Below, piece after piece: positions 16,743-25,440 of a DNA stretch of 48,001 nucleotides (its first letter is position 1; each line of letters begins with the position of its first letter). Under the pieces are notes generated by a model that was not told the origin of the DNA, did no database searches, and worked only from the letters and a program-made list of their open reading frames with translations. The position numbers and the translations under genes were made by a program. This DNA comes from Rhodospirillales bacterium 69-11 (lineage in GTDB: Bacteria > Pseudomonadota > Alphaproteobacteria > Acetobacterales > Acetobacteraceae), in NCBI GenBank assembly GCA_001898425.1, contig MKTV01000049.1, positions 47,667-95,667 on the forward strand. Reading direction: 5' to 3'.

Positions 16743-16776
16743 GCCACCCTCCGTCTGATTTTGGCGGAGGGTGGCA
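16742..16776 (-). promoter_or_regulatory. Hairpin sequestering the ribosome-binding site of the ThDP enzyme
   Basis: A perfect 12-bp inverted repeat: TGCCACCCTCCG, 11-nt loop, CGGAGGGTGGCA in the transcript sense. The second arm contains the Shine-Dalgarno GGAGG and overlaps the first base of the start codon at 16742. No T-tract follows, so a terminator is unlikely. This would block ribosome access unless opened, by an RNA, protein, temperature or upstream translation. Confidence 0.6.
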
Positions 16777-16826
16777 CGCAAGGCGGATCAGGAGAAGCGG
16801 GCGATCGGCTCCGGTGCGGGGCCCGC

Positions 16827-17543
16827 TCAGGTGCGCGGACGGGCCGGCGGCGCGATCGGCTGCGGGTCGGTGGAGACGGTCCAGAGGCGCGGCTGGTCCG
16901 GGCGGCGCAGCGCCGGAGTCGCGGGGACCGGTGCGGGCGTGGGCGTCGCGGCGTTCGGCGTCGTCTCCGTCATGCCGGCGGGCAACGGCATCAGCGCGTC
17001 GCAGGCGCCGCCGCTGCGCGACACCTGCGTCACGGGCCGGCCGTCGGGACCCGGCGCGCCGGTGCGGATCATCTGCTGGCAGGTGCCGGCCGGGGTGGAG
17101 ATCGTGGTGACGAGGACGCTGCCGGGGGCGGGGACGGCAGCGCCGTCGCGGGCCAGGATCGGGTCACCGGCGAACCCGCGTGCGGCGCCCTGGCGCATCG
17201 CGGCGTCGATGAGCTGTTGCGGATCGGGCATCGGCATCGCCATCAGCGCGTCCATCTCCGCCATCATCTGCCGGATCATGCCGAACGCGGGGGGCACCGG
17301 CGCGGCCACCGGGACGAAGCCGGGGGGCAGCGCCACGGAACGCGCCGGCAGGGCGGTGGCGCCGGCGGGCAGGACGATGACCGTGGCGCCGGCCGGGACG
17401 TCGATCACCTGCGCGCCGTGCGCCTGGACGATGGCGGGGGCCGCGCCGTCCCGCGGGGTGAGGCGGCTCTGCGCCACGGCGGGCAGGGCGACCGTCAGGG
17501 CCGCGAGGGCGGACATGGCCACGAGTGCTGGCGTTCTGGGCAT
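16827..17543 (-). CDS. Secreted proline/alanine-rich protein, unknown function
   Basis: 238 residues with a clear Sec signal peptide: MPRT, a hydrophobic core to about residue 20, and AVAQS as cleavage site near 25. The mature part has alanine/proline/valine-rich stretches, a methionine-rich segment (MIRQMMAEMDALMAMPMPDP, ~89-108) and two cysteines in TCQQM and ACDAL that could form a disulfide. No recognised domain. It is transcribed in the same direction as the ThDP enzyme 84 nt downstream, but no functional link is evident. Likely periplasmic or envelope-associated. Confidence 0.7.
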   Translation of the reverse strand: MPRTPALVAMSALAALTVALPAVAQSRLTPRDGAAPAIVQAHGAQVIDVPAGATVIVLPAGATALPARSVALPPGFVPVAAPVPPAFGMIRQMMAEMDALMAMPMPDPQQLIDAAMRQGAARGFAGDPILARDGAAVPAPGSVLVTTISTPAGTCQQMIRTGAPGPDGRPVTQVSRSGGACDALMPLPAGMTETTPNAATPTPAPVPATPALRRPDQPRLWTVSTDPQPIAPPARPRT

Positions 17544-17625
17544 TGCAACTCTCCCGGTGCGAACGTGACGGCGGGAGTGTGCGCGGCCGGGTTTGCACGG
17601 CTTTCTCCCGCGCGTGAACTCGCGT

Positions 17626-18978
17626 TCACGTCTCCTGCAGGGTCGCCAGCTCCTCGAGACGCAGCGGCTTGGTGGGGAAGCGCGGCTGCAGCGGCTCGAT
17701 GTGATGCGGCGGCATGTGGCGCGCGGCGGCGATCACCTCGGCGGCGATCGGCGCGCAGGTGCGGCCCTGGCACGGACCCATGCCGCAACGCGTATACGCC
17801 TTCAGCTGGTTCGGCCCCAGGCAGCCGAACTCCACCGCGCGGCGGATCTCCCCGGCGGTGACCTCCTCGCAGCGGCAGACGATGGTCGCGTCGTCCGGCT
17901 GCATGGGACGTGGGGCGTAGAGCGCGTCCAGGAACGGGCGCAGCGCGCGGTGCCGCCCGAGGCGGGCGCGCCAGGGACGCGCGGCGGCGTCGCGCGTCGC
18001 GGCGTCGATGCGGCCGAGGTCGTGGGCGATGCCGAGGGCGGCGAGGCGACCGCCGCAGGTGGCGGCCCAGGCGCCCGCGATGCCGGCCCCGTCGCCGGCG
18101 ATGGACACGTGCGGCACCGAACTTGCGCCCCAGGCATCCAGTTCGGGATGCCAGCACCGTTGCGCCTTGCTCCAGGCATGGCGGCAGCCGATCGCGCGGG
18201 AGAGCTGCACGGACGGGATCACGCCGTCATGCAGCAGCAGCGTGTCGGCCGTCTCGGTGCGCGTGTGGCCTTGCGTGGTGAACACGATGCGCTGGAGCCG
18301 GTCCTCGCCGTCCGCGCGGAGCGTGGTGGCGCGCAGCCAGGGCACGCCCCCCTTGGCGATGCGCCGCCGCCAGAGCAGGCCCTTGGCGAGATCGGGCGCG
18401 GCGCGCAGGGCGCCGGGCAGGTGCGTGGCGGCGGACGCGCGGCGGTCGGGGTCGGACAGGTCGATGATGCCCGCGATGTCGCCGCCGGCCTTCAGCGCCT
18501 GCACGGCGTAGAGCAGCAGGAGCGGCCCCTGTCCGGCGATCCAGGTGCCGCCGTGGGGCACCAGCCCGCCGGTCTTGAGCGCGATCTGCGCCGCGCCGAC
18601 CGTCATGACGCCAGGCAGGGTCCAGCCGGGGATCGGCATCGGCCGTTCGGTGGTGCCGGTGGCGAGCAGGATGCGGCGCGGGTGCGCAACGGCAGCGGTG
18701 CCGTCCTGGGTCCAGAAGACGCTGCCATCGGGCTCGATCGCCCAGACCACGGCGCGGAAGCGGAGGTCCGCGCCGCATGTCCGCGCGTCCCGGATCAGGG
18801 CGAGGGCGCGGTCGTCGTCCCGGTCGGACGGGCCGCGCGCCTCGAGCGCCTGCCAGATCCGGCCGCCGGGAGCCGGGTTTTCGTCGAGCAGCAGGACCGA
18901 GAGGCCCCGCGCGGTGGCTTCGACGGCGGCGGACAGGCCGGCCGGGCCGGCGCCGACGATGAGCAGGTCGGGGGTCAT
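17626..18978 (-). CDS. FAD-dependent oxidoreductase with C-terminal [2Fe-2S] cluster (opine oxidase subunit A / HcnB-like)
   Basis: 450 residues. N-terminal FAD-binding Rossmann motif LLIVGAGPAGLSAAVEA, second dinucleotide motif near LLATGTTERPM, and a C-terminal BFD-like cluster with CRCEE and CGMGPCQGRTC. This architecture is typical of subunit A of octopine/nopaline oxidases, hydrogen cyanide synthase HcnB and proline dehydrogenase alpha subunits. Its ATG overlaps the stop of the upstream 2Fe-2S gene (ATGA, 18975-18978), so the two products are probably made in equal amounts as a complex. The usual third, DadA/SoxB-like FAD subunit is not present next to it. Confidence 0.88.
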   Translation of the reverse strand: MTPDLLIVGAGPAGLSAAVEATARGLSVLLLDENPAPGGRIWQALEARGPSDRDDDRALALIRDARTCGADLRFRAVVWAIEPDGSVFWTQDGTAAVAHPRRILLATGTTERPMPIPGWTLPGVMTVGAAQIALKTGGLVPHGGTWIAGQGPLLLLYAVQALKAGGDIAGIIDLSDPDRRASAATHLPGALRAAPDLAKGLLWRRRIAKGGVPWLRATTLRADGEDRLQRIVFTTQGHTRTETADTLLLHDGVIPSVQLSRAIGCRHAWSKAQRCWHPELDAWGASSVPHVSIAGDGAGIAGAWAATCGGRLAALGIAHDLGRIDAATRDAAARPWRARLGRHRALRPFLDALYAPRPMQPDDATIVCRCEEVTAGEIRRAVEFGCLGPNQLKAYTRCGMGPCQGRTCAPIAAEVIAAARHMPPHHIEPLQPRFPTKPLRLEELATLQET

Positions 18979-19307
18979 GGACCGGCCGCCGCGCCGTCAC
19001 GCTCCCCATCGCCGCCCGCCGCGCCGCCGAGGGTGCGGGCGCCGTCCTGGCTTGCGACGACCATCCCGTCCCGCACCGGGGTCATGCAGGTCTGCACGTT
19101 GGGCACGCCATCGACCTCGGCCAGGCACTCGAAGCAGGCGCCCATCATGCAGTAGGGGCCGCGCGCCACCCCGCCACGTGGGGTGTGGCGGGTGACCTGC
19201 ACCCCGGCGGCCAACAGGGCGGAGGCGACGCTGTCGCCCTCCCGCGCCGGGATCGGCCGCCCGTCGAAGGTCAGCGTCAGGGAGCCCGGTTCGGCGCGGA
19301 CCAGCAT
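18975..19307 (-). CDS. (2Fe-2S)-binding subunit of opine-oxidase/HcnA-like complex
   Basis: 110 residues. Plant-type ferredoxin fold with Cys pattern C-x4-C-x2-C-x12-C in PYCMMGACFECL and QTCM. Such small proteins carry electrons within opine oxidase, HCN synthase or heterotetrameric amine dehydrogenase complexes. The start ATG shares a base with the stop of the amidohydrolase gene upstream (TGATG at 19305-19309), and its stop overlaps the next start, so all three genes are translationally coupled. The last ~20 residues are a low-complexity Gly/Ala/Asp tail. Confidence 0.88.
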   Translation of the reverse strand: MLVRAEPGSLTLTFDGRPIPAREGDSVASALLAAGVQVTRHTPRGGVARGPYCMMGACFECLAEVDGVPNVQTCMTPVRDGMVVASQDGARTLGGAAGGDGERDGAAAGP

Positions 19308-20485
19308 CAGTCGGGCGTGCCCTTGGGCAGCTTGCGCTCCACGATCCCGGCGTAGACCGCGACGCCGTAGGGAATGGCCTCGTCGTTGAAGTCGTAGAGG
19401 TGGTTGTGCAGCGCTGCGCTGTCGCCGTTGCCGAGGTTGATGTGCGCGCCGGGCACCAGCTCCATCATGAAGGAGAAATCCTCCGACCCCATGCCCGGCG
19501 GGGTGTCGCGGCGGACCTTGTCGCCGCCCACCAGGTCGGAGGCCACGTCGCCCAGCAGCTCCGCCTCGGCGTCGTCGGCCACCATGGGGGCGAAGATCAG
19601 GCGGAAATCGACCGTGGCCTCGGCGCCGAACCCGGCGGCAATCGAGGTCGCGAGGCGCTTCATGTTGGTCTCGACCAGCTCCATCACCTCCCGCTTCATC
19701 GCGCGGACCGTGCCGGCGAGCGTCGCGGATTGCGGGATCACGTTGTACGCGTCGCCGCCGACGATGCGGGTGATCGAGAGCACCGCGCTCTCGGCCGGCG
19801 CGACGTTGCGGGCCACCACGGTCTGCAGCGCGGTGCCGAGATGGCAGGCGACGACGACCGGGTCGATGCTCTGGTGCGGGTGGGCGCCGTGCGCGCCCTT
19901 GCCGGAGATGGTGATGTCGAAGAACGCGCCGCCCGCCGCGCGGGGGCCCTTGCCGGTGGTGAAGTGCCCGACCGGCAGGCCGGGGCGGTTGTGCATGCCG
20001 TAGACCGCGTCGCAGGGAAAGCGCTCGAACAGCTTGTCCTTCAGCATGGCGAGCGCACCGCCCACGCCTTCCTCGGCCGGCTGGAAGATGAAGTTGACGG
20101 TGCCGTTGAAGTTGCGCGTCTCGGCCAGGTACTTGGCCGCGCCCAGCAGCATGGTGGTATGGCCGTCATGGCCGCAGGCATGCATGACGCCGGCGTTGTG
20201 GCTGGCATGCGGCAGCCCGGTCGCCTCGTTGATCGGCAGTGCGTCCATGTCGGCGCGCAGGCCGACCGACCCCTGGCCGTTGCCGTTGCGCAGCACGCCG
20301 ACCACGCCGGTGACGCCGACGCCGCGATGCACCTCGATCCCCCATTCCTCGAGCTTGCGGGCGACCAGCTCCGCGGTGCGGTGCTCCTCCAGCCCGAGTT
20401 CCGGGTGCTGGTGAATGTCGCGGCGGATGGTGGCGAGCTCGTCCTGGTAGGTGCGGGCGCGATCGATCGGGGCGGTGTCGCTCAT
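19307..20485 (-). CDS. M20 family amidohydrolase (hippurate hydrolase/IAA-amino acid hydrolase-like)
   Basis: 392 residues, full length for M20D. Metal-binding and catalytic motifs are in place: GLRADMDALPI, MHACGHDGHTTMLLGAAKYL, QPAEEGVGGA with the catalytic Glu, and GMGSEDFSFMM near the C-terminus. The enzyme cleaves N-acylated amino acids or similar amides in the cytoplasm. As first gene of a coupled operon with a 2Fe-2S protein and an FAD oxidoreductase, it may release an amine or amino acid that the redox pair then oxidises; this is inference. The start at 20485 follows GGAGCCCCG, a moderate ribosome-binding site. Confidence 0.92.
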   Translation of the reverse strand: MSDTAPIDRARTYQDELATIRRDIHQHPELGLEEHRTAELVARKLEEWGIEVHRGVGVTGVVGVLRNGNGQGSVGLRADMDALPINEATGLPHASHNAGVMHACGHDGHTTMLLGAAKYLAETRNFNGTVNFIFQPAEEGVGGALAMLKDKLFERFPCDAVYGMHNRPGLPVGHFTTGKGPRAAGGAFFDITISGKGAHGAHPHQSIDPVVVACHLGTALQTVVARNVAPAESAVLSITRIVGGDAYNVIPQSATLAGTVRAMKREVMELVETNMKRLATSIAAGFGAEATVDFRLIFAPMVADDAEAELLGDVASDLVGGDKVRRDTPPGMGSEDFSFMMELVPGAHINLGNGDSAALHNHLYDFNDEAIPYGVAVYAGIVERKLPKGTPD

Positions 20486-20860
20486 CGGGGCTCCTCGGGG
20501 TGGGTTGCGACGAGATTGCCACCGGGCGAAGTGGGTTGCCAGCGGGGCTCAGCCAGTCGTTGGAGGCCTGTCGCGCCGTCGCGGCATGATGCCGGGGTTC
20601 GGCACACGGATGCGGCTCCGGAGGTCAGGCTGGAACCGGGCGCGGGCGTTCAACCACGGAGGGCGCGGAGAGCCACGGAGGGCCACGGGAGTCGTGCCAC
20701 GTCCGACGGGCTTGCGCGGAGGGCATCATGTCGGCCGCCTTCGGCGGGGCTGGATGATCTCCGTGGTCGTCCGTGGTGCTCCGTGTTCTCCGCGGTGAAC
20801 TCTGCGGTCGCCCAGCGTGCACCGGGCTGGAGCGATCGGCACGGCACGGCACGTGCGCCC
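20486..20860. other. Gene-free region with an inverted repeat
   Basis: A 375-nt stretch upstream of the amidohydrolase operon and downstream of the ThrE-type gene. It contains the imperfect inverted repeat 20648-20800 built on CCACGGAG. I see no gene. The amidohydrolase promoter should lie in its left third. Confidence 0.6.
20648..20800. repeat. CCACGGAG inverted-repeat element
   Basis: Left arm 20648-20690 begins GTTCAACCACGGAGGGCGC; right arm 20759-20800 is its imperfect inverse, ending TCTCCGCGGTGAAC. Each arm is itself made of three or four ~9-bp CCACGGAG-like units. The ~68-bp centre is unrelated. CCACGGAG-type intergenic repeats are found in many bacterial genomes; this copy has no coding content. 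Confidence 0.75.
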
Positions 20861-22147
20861 TCAGCGTCGCCGAGTGTCCAAGAGCGCCAGCGGGACGGCG
20901 ACGCCGATGCCGATCGCGACCACCATTCCAGCGGTCTCCACCAGCAGGCCCAGCGTCTCGGCGATCTGTGCGGCCGGCGCGGCGGCGCCCGCCTGCATGA
21001 TGCCGACGGCGCCCACCACGACCCGGAACGCGTAGGCGCCCGGCACCATCGCCACCACGCCGGGGAAGACGAACGCCACCGGCGGCACGCGGAACCGCCG
21101 CGCCCAAAGCTGGGCCAGCACGCCCGCGACGGCGGCCGCGACGAAGGAGCCGGGGACCAGTCCCACGCCCGCCAACCCCAGCGCACTGCGCAACGCGTGG
21201 CTGGCCAGCCCGCACAGCATGCACGCCCAGAGCAGCCGGGACGGGACGCCGAACAGCAGCGCGTAGCCGATCGCGGCGAGGGCCGAGAACAGCGCGTCCT
21301 CCAGCAGCGGCGGGCCCTGCGGCGCGGCGTCCAGCGGGATAACGACGCCGCTCAGCCGCGTCACGGTCACCAGCCCGACCGCGATCGCCAGGGTCAGCAG
21401 CCCGGCGAAGGCGAGCCGCGCCAGGCCGAACGTCATGTGGTTGCGGATCACGTCGCGGATGCCGTTGATGAATGGCACGCCGGGGACGAGGATCATCCCG
21501 GGCGCGACCAGGCACAGCGCCGGGGTCGCCGTTCCGCCCAGCCGCGCGCCGGCGGCGCCCAGCGCGCCGCTGAACAGCGCGGTCAGGAACGTGACCAGCA
21601 GCGGGCTCCAGTGCCGCTCGGCCATGGCGAGCCGCGCCCAGGTGCCAACCGATCCCGCGACCAGGGCGGCGGTGGAGGCCGCCCAATCGCCGCCGAACAG
21701 CCGCACCAGGCTCGCGGCCGTCACGCCGAGGGCGAGCGCGGTCGCCGCGCGGGGCCAGGTCGGTGTACCCGCCTCGATCGCGGCCAGCCGCGCCGCGACG
21801 CCGGCCCGATCGATCGCACCGGCGTCGAGTGCATCCAGCACGGCGTTCAGGCGTTCGATCGCACCGAGATTGACGCCCAGCGCCGGCACGTGCGCGCCGA
21901 CCCGCGTGCGGAAGCGCGTGCCGCGCGACACGGTGAGCAGCAGCGCCTCGTAGGTGACGGTCAGGTGTGCCTCACACCCGAACCGCGCGGCGACGTCGGC
22001 GACGACGTGGTGCACGCGTTCGGTATCGGCTCCGTTCACCAGGAACAGGCGTCCGAGTTGAAGGAGGACGTGCGCGGCATCTTCCAGGTCGCCGTCCGTC
22101 CGGTCAGACGGGAGAGCGGAGGCCGTGGCTGTCGCCTCCCCCGTCAT
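20861..22147 (-). CDS. Threonine/serine exporter family (ThrE/YjjP-YjjB fusion) membrane protein
   Basis: 428 residues. The N-terminal half is the ThrE hydrolase-like/DUF1212 domain with FLVNGADTERVHHVVADVA and later APGMILVPGVPFINGIRD; the C-terminal half is the DUF3815/ThrE_2 region, with VFPGVVAMVPGAYAF near residue 370. About ten hydrophobic segments follow residue 130. ThrE exports threonine and serine in Corynebacterium; E. coli splits the same architecture into YjjP and YjjB (succinate export), so amino-acid or dicarboxylate export are both possible. The ATG at 22147 lies in a CATGGCCGGCCATG palindrome and has no clear ribosome-binding site. The gene is downstream of the fumC-maeA pair on the same strand. 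Confidence 0.88.
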   Translation of the reverse strand: MTGEATATASALPSDRTDGDLEDAAHVLLQLGRLFLVNGADTERVHHVVADVAARFGCEAHLTVTYEALLLTVSRGTRFRTRVGAHVPALGVNLGAIERLNAVLDALDAGAIDRAGVAARLAAIEAGTPTWPRAATALALGVTAASLVRLFGGDWAASTAALVAGSVGTWARLAMAERHWSPLLVTFLTALFSGALGAAGARLGGTATPALCLVAPGMILVPGVPFINGIRDVIRNHMTFGLARLAFAGLLTLAIAVGLVTVTRLSGVVIPLDAAPQGPPLLEDALFSALAAIGYALLFGVPSRLLWACMLCGLASHALRSALGLAGVGLVPGSFVAAAVAGVLAQLWARRFRVPPVAFVFPGVVAMVPGAYAFRVVVGAVGIMQAGAAAPAAQIAETLGLLVETAGMVVAIGIGVAVPLALLDTRRR

Positions 22148-22288
22148 GGCCGGCCATGACGGGACGACGGGGCGTGCCGGCCGGCCACCGGCGCGGCCGT
22201 GTGCCGGTGGGGGTGGCCGGGTCGAGCCCGGCCATGACGGGAGAGCGAGTGCTGGTGGGGGTGGCCGGGTCGAGCCCGGCCATGGCGG
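22145..22288. repeat. REP-like palindromes, two 48-bp spaced copies
   Basis: GGTGGGGGTGGCCGGGTCGA followed by GCCCGGCCATGRCGG occurs at 22206-22240 and 22254-22288; a related palindrome CATGGCCGGCCATG lies at 22145-22158 and overlaps the ThrE-type start codon. Each unit is a stem GGCCGGG/CCCGGCC with a TCGAG loop. The same family recurs at 39453-39606. They lie between the ThrE-type gene and maeA and may protect or end the maeA transcript. Confidence 0.8.
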
Positions 22289-22307
22289 ACGACTGGGGCC
22301 ATGGCGG

Positions 22308-23927
22308 TCAGCGATAGACCGGCTGGTAGGCGAGCTCCTGCAGGCGGGCGCCGATATCGGCCGGCCGCTCCGTGCGCGCGAGGCCCTGGTCGTAGATGTA
22401 GGCCGCGATCTTCTCCGCCACGTGCAGCGAGGCCGTGAAGATGCGCGACTGCGAGGGATAGATCAGGCCCTGGTCCAGATCCTCCTGTCGGACCTGCTCC
22501 GCCACGCCCTTCGCCGCGATGATGAACATCTCCTCCGTCACCCGCTTGGAGCCGGTGGCGAACACCGCCATGCCCATCGCCGGAAAGATGTAGACGTTGT
22601 TGCCCTGACCGGGGACGAAGGTCCTGGCGTTCAGGTGCACGGGCGGGAACGGGCTGCCGCTGGCGAAGATCGCGCGGCCATCGGACCAGCGATACGCTTC
22701 CTCGGCCGTGCACTCGGAGCGGGAGGTCGGGTTCGAGTAGGGGAAGATGATGGGGCGCTGGTTGACCGCCGCCATCGCCTCGATCACCTCCTGGTTGAAC
22801 AGCTTCGGCACCGTGCTGACGCCGATGATCCCGGTCGGGCACAGCGCCTTCACCGCCTCGGCGAAACTCGCGACCGGCGCATGATCGATCGCGAAAGGCT
22901 TCTGGAAATCCGCGAGGTCGGTGCGGGATGTCGTCATCAGCCCGTTGACGTCGTAGAGCGCGATGCGTGCGCGCGCCTGGTCGATCGGCAGACCTTCCTG
23001 CGTCATCGCGAGGCTGATCAGCTCCGCGATGCCCGTGGCGGCCGATCCGCCGCCCAGGAACAGGAAGCGCTGTTCGGTCAGCTTGCCGCCAGAAATCCGC
23101 AGCGCCCCGAAGATGCCGGCGAGCGCGACCGCGGCGGTCCCCTGGATGTCGTCGTTGTAGGTGCAGATCCGGTCGCGGTAGCGCGCCAGGATCGGTTCGG
23201 CGTTGATGTTCGCGAAGTCCTCCCACTGCAGGCAGCATTGCGGGAACAGGCTCTCGACCGCCTGCACGAACTCGTCGATGAAGGCCATGTACTCGGCGCC
23301 GCGCACCCGCGGCTGGCGCAGCCCGAGATAGAGCGGGTCTTCCAGCAGCTCGTGGTTGTTCGTGCCGACATCCAGCGTGATCGGCAGGCAGTGCCGCGGC
23401 GGGACGCCGGCGCAGGCGGTGTAGAGCGAGAGCTTGCCGATCGGGATTCCCATGCCGCCGACGCCCAGGTCGCCCAGGCCCAGGATTCGCTCGCCGTCGG
23501 TCACGACGATGAAGCGCACGTCGGGTTCGGGCCAGTGCGCCAGCAGCTCCTTCAGCCGGCCGCGCGCGGTGATCGGCAGGTAGATGCCGCGGGCCGCGCG
23601 GAACACGTGGTCGAACTTCTGGCACGCCTCACCCACGGTCGGCGTGTAGACCAGCGGCATGAACGTCGCCGGATCCGACATCAGCACTGCATAGAACAGC
23701 GTTTCGTTGCGCGCCTGCAGGTCCGACAGCAGCAGGTATTTCTGCAGGTCGTCGGTGAGGTTCGCGAGCTCCGCATGGATGCGCGCCACCTGCGTCTCCA
23801 GCGTGTCGACGCCGGGCGGCAGCAGGCCCTCGAGCCCGAGGGCGCGGCGTTCCTCCGCCGAGAAGCCGGACCCCTTGTTGCGCCGCGCGTCGTGCAGGAC
23901 CGCGTAGCCTTTCGCCTCGTCGGTCAT
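22308..23927 (-). CDS. maeA: NAD-dependent malic enzyme
   Basis: About 539 residues, the E. coli MaeA/eukaryote-like large type. It converts malate to pyruvate, CO2 and NADH. Motifs: VYTPTVGEACQ, RFIVVTDGERILGLGDLGVGG, the metal/malate site FANINAEPILARYRDRICTYNDDIQGTAA, dinucleotide motif LFLGGGSAATGIAEL and PYSNPTSRSECTAEEA. It follows fumC directly; the fumC stop overlaps a GTG at 23936 (GTGA) that could also be the start, but ATG 23927 has GGAG at good spacing. Together the pair turns fumarate into malate and then pyruvate, which suits growth on C4 dicarboxylates. Confidence 0.93.
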   Translation of the reverse strand: MTDEAKGYAVLHDARRNKGSGFSAEERRALGLEGLLPPGVDTLETQVARIHAELANLTDDLQKYLLLSDLQARNETLFYAVLMSDPATFMPLVYTPTVGEACQKFDHVFRAARGIYLPITARGRLKELLAHWPEPDVRFIVVTDGERILGLGDLGVGGMGIPIGKLSLYTACAGVPPRHCLPITLDVGTNNHELLEDPLYLGLRQPRVRGAEYMAFIDEFVQAVESLFPQCCLQWEDFANINAEPILARYRDRICTYNDDIQGTAAVALAGIFGALRISGGKLTEQRFLFLGGGSAATGIAELISLAMTQEGLPIDQARARIALYDVNGLMTTSRTDLADFQKPFAIDHAPVASFAEAVKALCPTGIIGVSTVPKLFNQEVIEAMAAVNQRPIIFPYSNPTSRSECTAEEAYRWSDGRAIFASGSPFPPVHLNARTFVPGQGNNVYIFPAMGMAVFATGSKRVTEEMFIIAAKGVAEQVRQEDLDQGLIYPSQSRIFTASLHVAEKIAAYIYDQGLARTERPADIGARLQELAYQPVYR

Positions 23928-23932
23928 CCGCG

Positions 23933-25336
23933 TCACTCCGTCGCCACGTGGGGAGAGATCATCTTCGACGGGTCGACGATCGTGTCGAACTCCTCCGCGC
24001 TGACGTAGCCGAGTTCGAGCGCGGCTTCGCGCAGGGTCTGGTCGTGGTCCATGGCGTGGTGCGCGATCTGCGACGCCTTGTCGTAGCCGATCACCGGCGC
24101 GAGCGCGGTCACCAGCATGAGCGAGCGCTCCACGTATTGCGCGATCTTCTTGCGGTCGGGTTCGGTGCCCTCGATCATGTATTTGCGGAAGTTCGTGCAG
24201 CCATCGGACATGATCGTCAGCGAGTGCGTGATGTTGAAGATCATCAGCGGCTTGTAGACGTTCATCTCGAGATAGCCGCCGGCGCCGCCGAACCCGACCG
24301 CGACATCGTTCGCCATCACCTGCACGGCGATCATGGTCAGCGCCTCGGCCTGGGTCGGATTGACCTTGCCCGGCATGATCGACGAGCCGGGCTCATTCGC
24401 CGGCACGATCAGCTCCGCGAAGCCGGCGCGAGGCCCGCACGACAGCAGGCGGATGTCGTTGGCGATCTTGTAGAGCGACACCGCAAGCGTGCGCAGGCTG
24501 CCGGAGAGCTGCACCAGCGCATCATGCGCGCCCTGCACCGCGAACTTGTTCGGCGCCGGCTCGAACGGCAGCTTCGTGTACCGCGCGATCTCGGCGATCG
24601 CGGCTTCGGCGAAACCGGGGGCGGCGTTGATGCCGGTGCCCACGGCGGTGCCACCGAGCGCGAGGCGGTAGACGTGGCGGAGGGAATCTTCGATGCGTTC
24701 GAGATTCTCGGTCAGCATCTCCGCATAACCGGACCATTCCTGGCCGAGGGTCAGCGGGGTCGCATCCTGCATGTGGGTGCGGCCGATCTTGACGATGTCC
24801 TTCCACGCCTCGGCCTTGGCGGCGATCGCGTCGCGCAGCGCGGCGGCCGCGGGCAGCAGGCGCTGCTTCGTCTCGATGGCGGCGGCCATGTTCATCGCGG
24901 TCGGGAACGAATCGTTCGACGACTGCGACATGTTGACGTGGTCGTTGGGATGCACCGGGTGCTTGCTGCCCAGCTCCGAACCGGCGATCTGGCAGGCGCG
25001 GTTCGAGACCACCTCGTTGACGTTCATGTTGAACTGGGTGCCGCTTCCGGTCATCCAGACATGGAGCGGGAACATGTCGTGGTGCTGGCCGGCGATGATC
25101 TCGTCGCAGACCTGCAGGATCAGCGCGTGCTGCTGGTCGGGCAGCCGCTTGCCGTCATGGTTGGCGATGGCGGCGCTGCGCTTGAGGATCGCGTAGGCCG
25201 TGATCATCTGCCGCGGGATCAGGTCGTGGCCGATGCTGAAATGCTCGAGCGAGCGCTGGGTCTGGGCGCCCCATAACCGGTCGGCGGGAACCTCCACCTC
25301 GCCGAGACTGTCGGACTCCTTCCGCATCGTCGTCAT
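23933..25336 (-). CDS. fumC: Class II fumarate hydratase
   Basis: 467 residues, standard for the oxygen-stable FumC homotetramer. It hydrates fumarate to malate in the TCA cycle. Seen: [74 protein letters not shown] and the lyase signature [18 protein letters not shown] 25336 has GGAGG six bases upstream; a GTG two codons earlier (25342) is less likely. First gene of the fumC-maeA operon; the AT-richer 100 nt upstream probably hold the promoter. Confidence 0.95.
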   Translation of the reverse strand: MTTMRKESDSLGEVEVPADRLWGAQTQRSLEHFSIGHDLIPRQMITAYAILKRSAAIANHDGKRLPDQQHALILQVCDEIIAGQHHDMFPLHVWMTGSGTQFNMNVNEVVSNRACQIAGSELGSKHPVHPNDHVNMSQSSNDSFPTAMNMAAAIETKQRLLPAAAALRDAIAAKAEAWKDIVKIGRTHMQDATPLTLGQEWSGYAEMLTENLERIEDSLRHVYRLALGGTAVGTGINAAPGFAEAAIAEIARYTKLPFEPAPNKFAVQGAHDALVQLSGSLRTLAVSLYKIANDIRLLSCGPRAGFAELIVPANEPGSSIMPGKVNPTQAEALTMIAVQVMANDVAVGFGGAGGYLEMNVYKPLMIFNITHSLTIMSDGCTNFRKYMIEGTEPDRKKIAQYVERSLMLVTALAPVIGYDKASQIAHHAMDHDQTLREAALELGYVSAEEFDTIVDPSKMISPHVATE

Positions 25337-25342
25337 GCTCAC

Positions 25343-25440
25343 CTCCGGTTACGCCGGCGCGGGTGCGAAGGCGTTGACTGAACAGAACCTTATGGAAGTG
25401 GAAGTTCCAGAACGATTCAATGACAACTTCGTGCTGACCG
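25343..25440 (-). promoter_or_regulatory. Likely promoter region of fumC-maeA
   Basis: The 98 nt between the deacetylase stop and fumC contain the AT-richest stretch nearby. Reading leftward, TTGAAT (25412-25417 area) followed 17-18 nt later by TCCATAAGG is a possible -35/-10 pair, and TGGAAGTTCCA is an 11-bp palindrome within it. Assignment of exact boxes is uncertain; a regulator site is possible. Confidence 0.35.

Noticed and set aside
16742-16776. Rho-independent terminator of the secreted-protein gene
   Set aside because: There is no T-tract after the stem in the transcript sense, and the stem ends exactly at the next start codon, so ribosome-binding-site control fits better.
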